Below, one piece after another: positions 1 through 5,305 of a DNA stretch of 9,229 nt (positions are counted from its first letter, which is position 1; each line of letters starts with the position of its first letter). The stretch lies in NCBI GenBank assembly GCA_947472705.1, contig CANJDA010000080.1:1-9229 (forward strand). Reading direction: 5' to 3'. Below the pieces are notes generated by a model, which was given only the letters and a program-made list of their open reading frames with translations, was not told the DNA's origin and did not search any database. This stretch comes from Flavobacteriaceae bacterium. GTDB lineage: Bacteria; Bacteroidota; Bacteroidia; Flavobacteriales; Flavobacteriaceae. Both the position numbers and the translations under genes were made by a program.

Positions 1-343
1 AAACTGCAATTGCAGCTGTGGCAGCAAACATTACAGCTCCGGCTGCAATATCTTTAATAAAACCTATTTTTTCATGAAACTCTGGATGAATAAAATCTGC
101 CATTTTCTCCACTGCAGTATTTAAACTTTCAATGCCTAAAACCAAGCCAAATGCCAATATTTGCATTATCCATTCATAACGGTCAATATGAAAATAAAAT
201 CCAGCAATAATACTCAATACTCCAACAGAGGACTGAACCATAACACTATGTTCGGTAGTAATTAATTTGATAGCTCCTTTAACAGCAAAACCTAAGCTTT
301 TTAATCTTCCAGTGAAGAATGAGTTGTCTTTTTGAAATTCCAT
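1..343 (-). CDS. dgkA: Diacylglycerol kinase family protein (DgkA type), C-terminus cut by window edge
   Basis: Small integral-membrane kinase of the prokaryotic DgkA family, which phosphorylates diacylglycerol or undecaprenol using ATP in the inner membrane. The first 114 codons are visible, starting with MEFQKDNSFFTGRL. Family signatures are clear: ESLNTAVEKMAD (residues 72-83) is the conserved E-x-x-N-T-A-x-E catalytic motif, and KDIAAGAV (97-104) is the second conserved block. Hydrophobic segments lie at about 36-53, 59-71 and from 99 onward. The family is usually about 115-125 residues, so only the last few are missing. The start ATG (341-343) lies 11 bp after the tpx stop, so the two genes are probably co-transcribed. 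In this phylum the substrate is more likely undecaprenol or diacylglycerol recycling than anything specialised, but the sequence does not settle which. Confidence 0.9.
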   Translation of the reverse strand, partial: MEFQKDNSFFTGRLKSLGFAVKGAIKLITTEHSVMVQSSVGVLSIIAGFYFHIDRYEWIMQILAFGLVLGIESLNTAVEKMADFIHPEFHEKIGFIKDIAAGAVMFAATAAIAV

Positions 344-354
344 TTGCAATTAAA

Positions 355-852
355 TTATAAGGCAGCTAAAGCCAATTCATAGTTAGGTTCGTTTCCAATT
401 TCAGCTACTTGTTCAGCATATTTTACTATTGCGTTCTCATCTAAAACAATGACTACACGAGAATGTAAACCGGCAAAAACACCTTCTGTTATTTCTAAGC
501 CATAGTCTTTTCCAAAACTTCCAGTATTAAAATCAGAAAGATTGATCACATTATCCAATCCTTCAGCACCACAAAAACGTTTTTGTGCAAATGGCAAATC
601 ACGTGAAATACACAAAACCTTAGTATTGTTTAATGCACTAGCTTCGGAATTAAATGTTCTAACCGAAGTGGCACAAGTACTGGTATCAATGCTTGGGAAT
701 ATATTTAAAACAACTTTACTTCCTGCAAAATCAGTCAAAGTCATTTTTCCTAAATCGGTTTTTATTAGTTGAAAATCAGGAGCTTTTGCACCAACTTTAG
801 GCAATTCGCCATTAGTGTGTATTGGGCTTCCTCCTAAAGTTATTACAGCCAT
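355..852 (-). CDS. tpx: Thiol peroxidase (Tpx), atypical 2-Cys peroxiredoxin
   Basis: Thioredoxin-dependent peroxidase that reduces H2O2 and organic hydroperoxides. The protein is 165 residues, matching the family (about 165-168). The peroxidatic cysteine is C60 in PSIDTSTCATSVRTFN, the Tpx-specific form of the active site, and the resolving cysteine is C94 in RFCGAEG; the pair forms an intramolecular disulfide. The N-terminal GGSPIHTNGELPKVGAKAPD block is also typical. I chose the ATG at 850-852 (MAVITLGG). The frame stays open to a TTG at 859-861, but that would add only three non-conserved residues. It is first in a tpx-dgkA unit and transcribed away from arsR. A perfect -7 box 20 bp upstream of the start supports the choice. 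Confidence 0.95.
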   Translation of the reverse strand: MAVITLGGSPIHTNGELPKVGAKAPDFQLIKTDLGKMTLTDFAGSKVVLNIFPSIDTSTCATSVRTFNSEASALNNTKVLCISRDLPFAQKRFCGAEGLDNVINLSDFNTGSFGKDYGLEITEGVFAGLHSRVVIVLDENAIVKYAEQVAEIGNEPNYELALAAL

Positions 853-872
853 TTTTAACAAATTTTAAATGC

Positions 873-880
873 CAAAAGTA
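873..880 (-). promoter_or_regulatory. Probable tpx promoter, Bacteroidota -7 box
   Basis: The minus strand reads TACTTTTG, a perfect match to the TAnnTTTG -7 consensus used by the Bacteroidota primary sigma factor. It ends 20 bp before the tpx ATG, which would give a short leader. No clear -33 TTG box is visible at 19-21 bp upstream. Confidence 0.5.
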
Positions 881-941
881 GTAAAAATATTTAGCATTAT
901 AGATAAGTTTTGACTGTACCTAATAAATATTTATAAAATTA

Positions 942-975
942 TTTGGTTTTATATTAATTATATATCGTAATATTG
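942..975 (+). promoter_or_regulatory. Candidate arsR operon promoter
   Basis: TAATATTG (968-975) matches TAnnTTTG at all fixed positions but one. A TTTG at 942-945 lies 22 bp upstream, slightly wider than the usual spacing to a -33 box. The -7 box sits inside the palindrome at 960-983, so a repressor bound there would block initiation. The assignment is tentative because of the mismatch and the spacing. Confidence 0.35.
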
Positions 976-983
976 CAATATAT
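960..983. promoter_or_regulatory. Imperfect palindrome, likely ArsR operator
   Basis: A 24-bp inverted repeat with half-sites ATATATCGTAAT and ATTGCAATATAT; 10 of 12 positions are symmetric. It ends 14 bp before the arsR start codon and overlaps the candidate -7 box. ArsR-family dimers bind imperfect palindromes of this kind next to their own genes, so autorepression is the natural reading. Binding is inferred. Confidence 0.55.
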
Positions 984-997
984 AAATAAAAGTTATT

Positions 998-1321
998 ATG
1001 GGCGCATCAAAATCAGCTTCGTTTTCCGAAGAACATAATGAAATGTCAACTCTTTTTAAAGCGCTGTCACACCCCGCTCGTGTAGCGATTGTAGATTATT
1101 TATTATCTGTGAATACTTGTATTTGCGGTGATATTGTAAATGAATTACCGTTGGCTCAACCAACCATTTCACAGCATTTAAAAGAACTTAAAAATGCTAA
1201 TATTATCAAAGGAAGCATTGAAGGAACAGCTATTTGTTATTGTATCAATGAAACGACTATAGAAAAAATTGAAAACTATTTTGGTGTTATCAAGCAAAAA
1301 TTAAAAAGTAAATGCTGTTAA
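998..1321 (+). CDS. arsR: ArsR-family metalloregulatory repressor
   Basis: Winged helix-turn-helix repressor of 107 residues that would release the downstream operon when a thiophilic ion such as As(III) or Sb(III) binds. LFKALSHPARVAIVDYL (19-35) is the standard ArsR opening helix, and LAQPTISQHLKELKNANII (52-70) is the recognition helix. C41 and C43 (CIC) stand at the start of the helix before the DNA-reading helix, as in the E. coli ArsR ELCVCDL site, which favours arsenite or antimonite as inducer. A second CxC (C80, C82) lies in the wing, and the protein ends in KCC (C106, C107), giving six cysteines in total. It is first in the operon with a palindrome immediately upstream, so it is probably autoregulated. 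The inducer is inferred from the cysteines and the operon content. Confidence 0.9.
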   Translation: MGASKSASFSEEHNEMSTLFKALSHPARVAIVDYLLSVNTCICGDIVNELPLAQPTISQHLKELKNANIIKGSIEGTAICYCINETTIEKIENYFGVIKQKLKSKCC

Positions 1322-1362
1322 AACTTTCGCTAAATAAATTAATTATCTAAACAATTTAAAAA

Positions 1363-1836
1363 ATGAAACTATCTCAAATAAAATCAGAATTAAAAAAACT
1401 TCCTACAATAGCTTTTAAATTACCTAACGGCAAATTAGTACCCAATCATTTTCATGTTACAGAAGTTGGGAAAGTAACTAAACATTTCATTGATTGTGGT
1501 GGTACAGTACGCAATGAAGAAGTAGCTAATTTTCAATTGTGGGAAGCTCATGATTATGATCATCGCTTACATCCTGAGAAATTGGTACATATCATTGAAC
1601 TTTCGGAAAAGACATTGCAATTAGATGACTTGGAAATTGAAGTAGAATATCAAATGCAGGATACTATTGGTAAGTTCAGCCTAGAATATGATGGAACTTA
1701 TTTTTTACTAACCTCAAAAAACACTAATTGTTTGGCTCATGATAAGTGTGGTATTCCTCAAGAAAAATTAAAAGTAAAACTTAGTGAGGGTAAAACTACT
1801 CTTACTTGTTGTACTCCTGAATCTTCTTGCTGTTAG
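1363..1836 (+). CDS. DUF6428 family protein with cysteine-rich C-terminus
   Basis: A 157-residue soluble protein that I assign to DUF6428, a family found next to arsR and arsC in Bacteroidota ars operons; its biochemical role is not known to me. The body has a conserved-looking block with several histidines: PNHFHVTEVG (27-36), DCGGTVRNEE (44-53) and WEAHDYDHRLHPEKL (60-74). The C-terminal part is rich in cysteine: C123, C129, then the pairs C149-C150 and C156-C157 as the very last residues. No signal peptide or membrane segment is present. It begins 41 bp after arsR. Placement and cysteine pairs suggest it binds trivalent arsenic or another soft metal, as a chaperone or sink; that is inference only. 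Confidence 0.75.
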   Translation: MKLSQIKSELKKLPTIAFKLPNGKLVPNHFHVTEVGKVTKHFIDCGGTVRNEEVANFQLWEAHDYDHRLHPEKLVHIIELSEKTLQLDDLEIEVEYQMQDTIGKFSLEYDGTYFLLTSKNTNCLAHDKCGIPQEKLKVKLSEGKTTLTCCTPESSCC

Positions 1837-1838
1837 GT

Positions 1839-1952
1839 ATGAAGGAAAAAGTTTTAAAATACAAAAAGCCAATTATCATTACTTTGGGTGTAACAATTTT
1901 AAATATTGTTTTAGGTTTTGATATTAGATTTACAATTATTAATTTGCTCTAG
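1839..1952 (+). CDS. Small single-helix membrane ORF within the ars operon (37 aa)
   Basis: An ORF of 37 codons starting two bases after the DUF6428 stop. It has a basic N-terminus (MKEKVLKYKKP) and then a hydrophobic stretch IIITLGVTILNIVLGF (12-27) that would span the membrane once, with the N-terminus inside by the positive-inside rule. It ends ...FTIINLL followed by TAG. It fills the DUF6428-methyltransferase gap almost exactly, which supports it being a real gene. If the TAG were TGG (Trp), the frame would run three more codons (LLV) to a TAA, so the protein may be slightly shortened. No family was recognised. It could instead be untranslated spacer. Confidence 0.5.
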   Translation: MKEKVLKYKKPIIITLGVTILNIVLGFDIRFTIINLL

Positions 1953-1967
1953 CTATTAGTTTAATAT

Positions 1968-2579
1968 ATGGATAAAAAATCACATTGGGAAAACGTATTT
2001 GCCACAAAAAATGAAAATGAAGTAAGTTGGTATCAAAATTACCCTCAGACTTCTATAGATTTTATTAAAGCTTTAGATTTGCCATTGGATGCCAAGATTA
2101 TTGATATTGGCGGAGGAGATAGTTATTTGATTGATGCTTTGTTAGATTTAGGTTATACCAATTTATCATTGTTAGATATTTCTGCCAATGCTATTGAGCG
2201 AATAAAAAAGAGGTTAGGAATAAAAGCACAATATGTAACTTTTATCGAGACGGATATTTTAGATTTTAAACCAACGGAAGACTATGATTTTTGGCATGAT
2301 CGTGCTTGTTTCCATTTTTTAACAGAATCAAAAGATATTGAACATTATGGTGAACTAGTTGATAGTGCATTATCTAAAACTGGAAGATTTTTTATTGGGG
2401 TTTTCTCAGATAAAGGGCCTAAAAAGTGCAGTGGTTTAGATATTAAACAGTACAATATGGAAAGCCTTAGATTCGTTTTTGAAAAAGAATTCCAACTAGA
2501 AGGATGCTTTACTGAAGATCATAGAACTCCTTTTGATACACTACAAAATTTCCTTTTTTGTGGCTTTAAAAGAAAATAA
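1968..2579 (+). CDS. Class I SAM-dependent methyltransferase in ars operon
   Basis: A 203-residue cytoplasmic enzyme with a Rossmann methyltransferase fold. Motif I is IIDIGGGDS (44-52), which would hold S-adenosylmethionine; the acidic end of strand 2 is LLDIS (68-72); strand 4 carries FWHDRACFHFL (108-118); and GPKKCSGL (150-157) follows. The N-terminal HWENVF and VSWYQ blocks are typical of a family of small Bacteroidota methyltransferases related to the TehB/thiopurine type. It is not a canonical ArsM, which is longer and has a different cysteine layout. It does carry four cysteines: C114, C154, C180 and C198. It lies 15 bp after the small ORF and 5 bp before arsC, so it is firmly in the operon. 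Methylation of arsenite is possible; the substrate cannot be read from the sequence. Confidence 0.8.
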   Translation: MDKKSHWENVFATKNENEVSWYQNYPQTSIDFIKALDLPLDAKIIDIGGGDSYLIDALLDLGYTNLSLLDISANAIERIKKRLGIKAQYVTFIETDILDFKPTEDYDFWHDRACFHFLTESKDIEHYGELVDSALSKTGRFFIGVFSDKGPKKCSGLDIKQYNMESLRFVFEKEFQLEGCFTEDHRTPFDTLQNFLFCGFKRK

Positions 2580-2584
2580 CCTCC

Positions 2585-3004
2585 ATGATAAAAATTCTCG
2601 TTTTATGTACAGGAAACAGTTGCCGAAGTCAAATGGCACATGGTTATTTAGAGCATTTTTCCAAATATGATAAAGTACAAGTCTATTCAGCAGGAGTAGA
2701 AACCCACGGTGTTAATCCAAAAGCCATAGCAATTATGCTCGAAGATGGGATTGATATTTCACAACATACTTCTAATAACATAGATGAGTATTATACTATT
2801 CCATTTGATTTTGTGATTACCGTTTGTGATAATGCGAAAGAGCGTTGTCCTTTTTTTGAAACACAGGCAGTCCGATTGCATTATAATTTTTCTGATCCAG
2901 CAAAAGCTATCGGAACAGAAGAAGAAATTTTAAATGAATTTCGAAAAGTGCGGGAAGAGATTAAATTGTATTGTAAAGAGTTTATTCAATCTAATAATTT
3001 ATAA
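2585..3004 (+). CDS. arsC: Arsenate reductase, thioredoxin-coupled LMW-phosphatase type
   Basis: A 139-residue reductase of arsenate to arsenite with the low-molecular-weight tyrosine phosphatase fold. The P-loop is C8-TGNSC-R14 (CX5R), with C8 as nucleophile. C81 and C88 in VCDNAKERCP correspond to the redox pair C82/C89 of Staphylococcus aureus pI258 ArsC, so the disulfide would be passed to thioredoxin rather than glutaredoxin. D104-P105 supplies the general acid. The presence of both redox cysteines argues for a reductase and against a plain phosphatase. It starts 5 bp after the methyltransferase stop and is the last gene of the operon, directly followed by a hairpin terminator. No arsB or acr3 gene follows. 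Confidence 0.92.
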   Translation: MIKILVLCTGNSCRSQMAHGYLEHFSKYDKVQVYSAGVETHGVNPKAIAIMLEDGIDISQHTSNNIDEYYTIPFDFVITVCDNAKERCPFFETQAVRLHYNFSDPAKAIGTEEEILNEFRKVREEIKLYCKEFIQSNNL

Positions 3005-3037
3005 AAAAAAGCCATTTCAATTGAAACGGCTTTTTTT
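3005..3037. terminator. Bidirectional terminator between arsC and lpdA
   Basis: An A-tract, then GCC-A-TTTC, loop AATT, GAAA-C-GGC, then seven Ts. The stem has one A-C mismatch. A-tract and T-tract flank it symmetrically, so it can stop the ars operon on the plus strand and lpdA (stop at 3056) on the minus strand. It begins right after the arsC stop codon. Confidence 0.85.
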
Positions 3038-3055
3038 ATGGTTTGATAATTTAAA

Positions 3056-4459
3056 TTAAACGTGCAAAGCTCTATTGTCAGTTGCAGCTAAAGCTGCTTC
3101 TTTTATTGCTTCGGCAAAAGTAGGATGTGCGTGTGACATTCGTGAGATATCTTCGGCTGAAGCTCTGAATTCCATTGCGGTTACTGCTTCGGCAATCAAA
3201 TCGGCACAACGAGCTCCAATCATATGAATTCCTAATACTTCATCAGTTTTGGCATCGGCTAATATCTTAACAAATCCATCTAAATCACCGCCAGCACGAG
3301 CTCTTCCTAAGGCTTTAAAAGGAAAACTTCCGGCTTTATAAGCAACGCCGTCAGCTTTCAATTGTTCTTCGGTTTTACCAACAGCCGCAACCTCTGGCCA
3401 AGTGTAAACAACACCTGGAATTAAATTATAATCGATATGTGGTTTTTGACCTGCTAAAATTTCGGCTACTAAAGCACCTTCTTCTTCCGCTTTGTGTGCC
3501 AACATAGCACCACGTACAACATCTCCAATGGCATAGATATTAGGAATATTAGTTTGCAAATGGTCATTCACTTCAATCATTCCACGTTCAGTTACTTTTA
3601 CCCCAGCTTTATCGGCATTCAATCCATCAGTATATGGACGACGACCTACAGCTACTAAAAAATAATCTCCGTCAAAAGTTATAGTATTTCCTTTAGCATC
3701 ATCGGCTTGAACTATTACGTTTTTGCCTTTTCGTTCTACCGATTTCACTTTGTGTGAGGTGTAGAATTTCATACCTTGTTTTTTCAATACTTTGGTAAGC
3801 TCTTTAGACAAACCACCATCCATACCAGGAATGATTCTGTCTAAAAACTCAATTACAGAAACCTGTGCACCAAGTCTTAAATACACTTGCCCTAATTCGA
3901 TTCCGATAACACCACCACCAATAATAATTAAATGTTTTGGAACTTCAGGTAGTTTTAAAGCTTCGGTAGAAGTAATTATTCTTTCTTTGTCTAATTTGAT
4001 GAAAGGTAAAGTTGATGGTTTTGAACCAGTAGCAATGATGATATTTTTACCTTCGATTGTTTCTGAAGATCCGTCTGCTTTTGTAATTTTTACATGAGTA
4101 GCATCTTCAAATGAACCTAGTCCTTCAAAAACATTAATTTTGTTTTTATCCATTAAGAACTTAACGCCACCACTGGTTTGGTCAACAACAGCTTGTTTAC
4201 GAGCAATCATTTTCTCTAAATTAACTTTTACTTTACCCGATACTTCAATACCGTGGTCAGCAAAATGTTGTAATTCTTCATAAAGATGTGATGATGCTAA
4301 TAATGCTTTAGATGGAATACATCCTACATTAAGACAAGTACCTCCAAGTGTTGAATATTTTTCAATAATAGCGGTTTTGAAACCTAACTGGGCACAACGA
4401 ATAGCAGAGACATATCCGCCTGGTCCCGAACCTATAATGACAACGTCAAATGAATTCAT
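3056..4459 (-). CDS. lpdA: Dihydrolipoyl dehydrogenase (E3)
   Basis: Homodimeric flavoprotein of 467 residues that reoxidises dihydrolipoamide with NAD+ for the pyruvate, 2-oxoglutarate and branched-chain dehydrogenase complexes and the glycine cleavage system. The FAD-binding motif is GSGPGGY (10-16). The redox-active disulfide is C42/C47 in GGTCLNVGCIPSK. The NAD motif GGGVIG lies at 181-186, and the second FAD motif YAIGDVVRGAMLAHKAEEEG is at roughly two thirds of the chain. The interface base is H445 with E450 in HAHPTFAE. Full family length, no lesions. It stands alone with its own promoter, not next to E1/E2 genes, so it probably serves several complexes. It converges on the ars operon but shares only the terminator with it. 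Confidence 0.97.
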   Translation of the reverse strand: MNSFDVVIIGSGPGGYVSAIRCAQLGFKTAIIEKYSTLGGTCLNVGCIPSKALLASSHLYEELQHFADHGIEVSGKVKVNLEKMIARKQAVVDQTSGGVKFLMDKNKINVFEGLGSFEDATHVKITKADGSSETIEGKNIIIATGSKPSTLPFIKLDKERIITSTEALKLPEVPKHLIIIGGGVIGIELGQVYLRLGAQVSVIEFLDRIIPGMDGGLSKELTKVLKKQGMKFYTSHKVKSVERKGKNVIVQADDAKGNTITFDGDYFLVAVGRRPYTDGLNADKAGVKVTERGMIEVNDHLQTNIPNIYAIGDVVRGAMLAHKAEEEGALVAEILAGQKPHIDYNLIPGVVYTWPEVAAVGKTEEQLKADGVAYKAGSFPFKALGRARAGGDLDGFVKILADAKTDEVLGIHMIGARCADLIAEAVTAMEFRASAEDISRMSHAHPTFAEAIKEAALAATDNRALHV

Positions 4460-4496
4460 ATGGTTAAAAAATTAGTGTGTTTTCTCTTTTGTGGCA

Positions 4497-4532
4497 CAAA
4501 ATTACAAAATTAAATTGCAATCTCAATTTCAA
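4497..4532 (-). promoter_or_regulatory. lpdA promoter region with tandem -7 boxes
   Basis: Two exact TAATTTTG boxes on the minus strand, at 4497-4504 and 4505-4512, both matching TAnnTTTG. The first has a TTG (plus-strand CAA 4524-4526) 19 bp upstream, a good -33/-7 pair; the second has one (4530-4532) at 17 bp. The leader to the ATG would be about 30-40 nt. Having two boxes eight bases apart may give two start points. Confidence 0.6.
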
Positions 4533-4715
4533 TGGTTAGAGCATTTTAATAAAAAAAATAATAATGTAAAAAAGCTACTGAATTCTTAACTTCTCCAATT
4601 AAATAAGTGCTATTTTTTTAAGCCAATCTTGCATAAGTAATAGAGTACTTATTAATTTACTTAAAAGAAGATGGTTAGGAAATAATTATATATGGGAGAA
4701 TAGAATAAAACTAAA

Positions 4716-4739
4716 TTTAATCATTCACAAATGATTAAA
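4716..4739 (-). terminator. Hairpin, possible terminator of the 43-aa membrane ORF
   Basis: A perfect 10-bp inverted repeat (TTTAATCATT / AATGATTAAA) with a CACA loop, 50 bp beyond the stop of the minus-strand ORF at 4790-4921. The minus strand continues TTTAGTTTTATTCT, moderately T-rich. The stem is AT-rich and weak, so it may instead be a protein-binding palindrome. Confidence 0.35.
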
Positions 4740-4789
4740 GTGGTTCAGGTTATAATTAAAAAAAAAAAGAAGTTGGGAAATATAACTAT

Positions 4790-4921
4790 TTATTCTTTAT
4801 AAGTATTTTTCAAATAGTTTTTTAAACCTCTATCAACTGTTCTTCCTCTTGCAATAAAAAAGATAATTAAATTAATAACTATAATTCCAAATATACCTAT
4901 GATGATTAAGTCTGTTCTCAT
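4790..4921 (-). CDS. Small single-helix membrane protein (43 aa), unknown function
   Basis: An ORF of 43 codons starting MRTDLIIIGIFG. One membrane span covers about residues 5-23 (LIIIGIFGIIVINLIIFFI), followed by a strongly basic tail with RGR, DRGLKNYLKNTYKE (27-43). By charge, the C-terminus would face the cytoplasm and the short N-terminus the periplasm. A perfect TAnnTTTG box (minus TAGATTTG, 4949-4956) lies 27 bp upstream, and a hairpin lies downstream, so it looks like a self-standing transcription unit. I do not recognise the family. The hydrophobic-then-basic pattern and signals on both sides make a chance ORF unlikely in DNA this AT-rich, but codon content alone is too short to prove it. 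Confidence 0.55.
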   Translation of the reverse strand: MRTDLIIIGIFGIIVINLIIFFIARGRTVDRGLKNYLKNTYKE

Positions 4922-4948
4922 TATAATAATAGCTGTTTGTTTGTCTGC

Positions 4949-4956
4949 CAAATCTA
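4949..4956 (-). promoter_or_regulatory. -7 box upstream of the 43-aa membrane ORF
   Basis: TAGATTTG on the minus strand is a perfect TAnnTTTG match, 27 bp before the ATG at 4919-4921. No clear -33 TTG is present at the expected distance. Confidence 0.4.
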
Positions 4957-5067
4957 TTTAAAATACTATTAATTATATAATGATTTTTGGTGATTACCGT
5001 TAAATGTTATTTTTTTGGGTTAAAATACATGAACAATATAATTAATTAAGATAATTTTCTTAAGTTT

Positions 5068-5075
5068 TATTTTTG
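5068..5075 (+). promoter_or_regulatory. Candidate distal promoter for the DUF4242 gene
   Basis: TATTTTTG is a perfect TAnnTTTG box on the plus strand. If used, it would give a leader of about 220 nt before the DUF4242 gene, carrying all the inverted repeats between 5124 and 5285. T-rich DNA produces such matches by chance and no -33 box is seen. Confidence 0.25.
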
Positions 5076-5123
5076 GTTAAATTACAATTTATCCAAGTTT
5101 ATTTACAATAAATAACCGTTTTC

Positions 5124-5185
5124 CTAAGCCTATTAATTTTTTAATTATAACTCAATTATTTGAGTGAAAAATAGGCTATGCTTAG
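5124..5185. repeat. Nested inverted repeat (branched stem with two inner hairpins)
   Basis: The outer arms are CTAAGCCTATT (5124-5134) and AATAGGC-TATGC-TTAG (5170-5185): 11 pairs with a five-base bulge. Between them sit two more self-complementary pieces, TAATT-TTTT-AATTA (5132-5145 region) and ACTCAA-TTAT-TTGAGT (5150-5165, perfect six-pair stem). It could fold as a branched RNA or act as paired operator sites. It lies between no converging genes, so it is not an obvious terminator. The first inner stem shares two or three bases with the outer arm, so not all pairs form at once. Confidence 0.45.
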
Positions 5186-5199
5186 TGTAAGTATTTTAA

Positions 5200-5218
5200 A
5201 CAAAATTTTGTAGTTTAG
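5200..5218 (+). promoter_or_regulatory. 12-bp palindrome overlapping a proximal promoter-like box
   Basis: ACAAAATTTTGT (5200-5211) is a perfect 12-bp palindrome. It runs directly into TAGTTTAG (5211-5218), which matches TAnnTTTG at all but one fixed position. A start site shortly after would give a leader of about 80 nt to the DUF4242 ATG. A repressor at the palindrome would control this promoter, which is an inference. Confidence 0.35.
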
Positions 5219-5228
5219 TGCAACAAAA

Positions 5229-5285
5229 ATGTGGAGACCAGAAACCACTATTAAACGGGGAGTAACCGAAAAGCCATACGATTAG
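5229..5285 (+). other. GC-richer leader: possible 18-aa leader peptide or small structured RNA
   Basis: Within very AT-rich DNA this patch is clearly richer in G and C. It encodes an 18-codon ORF (MWRPETTIKRGVTEKPYD, stop TAG 5283-5285) ending 20 bp before the DUF4242 start. It also forms GTGG...CCAC (5231-5234 with 5245-5248) and CGG...CCG (5256-5258 with 5266-5268). It could be a leader peptide, a structured 5' leader, or neither. No known riboswitch consensus was matched. Confidence 0.3.
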
Positions 5286-5305
5286 GATAAAAAAAACAAT
5301 GTATT

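Larger units (their letters stand above)
4460..4789. other. AT-rich intergenic stretch (330 bp)
   Basis: This stretch holds the lpdA promoter at its left end, a perfect hairpin at 4716-4739 and an 11-base A run (4758-4768). No frame longer than about 15 codons starts with ATG. I see no tRNA, recognised riboswitch or transposon remnant between about 4535 and 4715. Confidence 0.6.

Noticed and set aside
542..772. 76-codon plus-strand ORF
   Set aside because: It is the antisense shadow of tpx, which has full family motifs on the other strand.
853..861. TTG start for tpx three codons upstream
   Set aside because: The ATG at 850-852 gives the standard Tpx N-terminus and normal length.
1968..2579. 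Naming the methyltransferase arsM
   Set aside because: Length and motif layout differ from ArsM, and the substrate cannot be read from the sequence.
3792..4097. 101-codon plus-strand ORF
   Set aside because: It lies wholly inside lpdA on the opposite strand and its translation is low-complexity (Ser/Pro/Ile) with no domain.
5046..5063. TTAAGA/TCTTAA hairpin
   Set aside because: Six AT-rich pairs in such AT-rich DNA are expected by chance and no gene end lies nearby.
5256..5285. Manganese (yybP-ykoY) riboswitch, because of GGGGAGTA
   Set aside because: Only this short string matches. The second conserved loop and closing stem are absent, with too little room before the gene.
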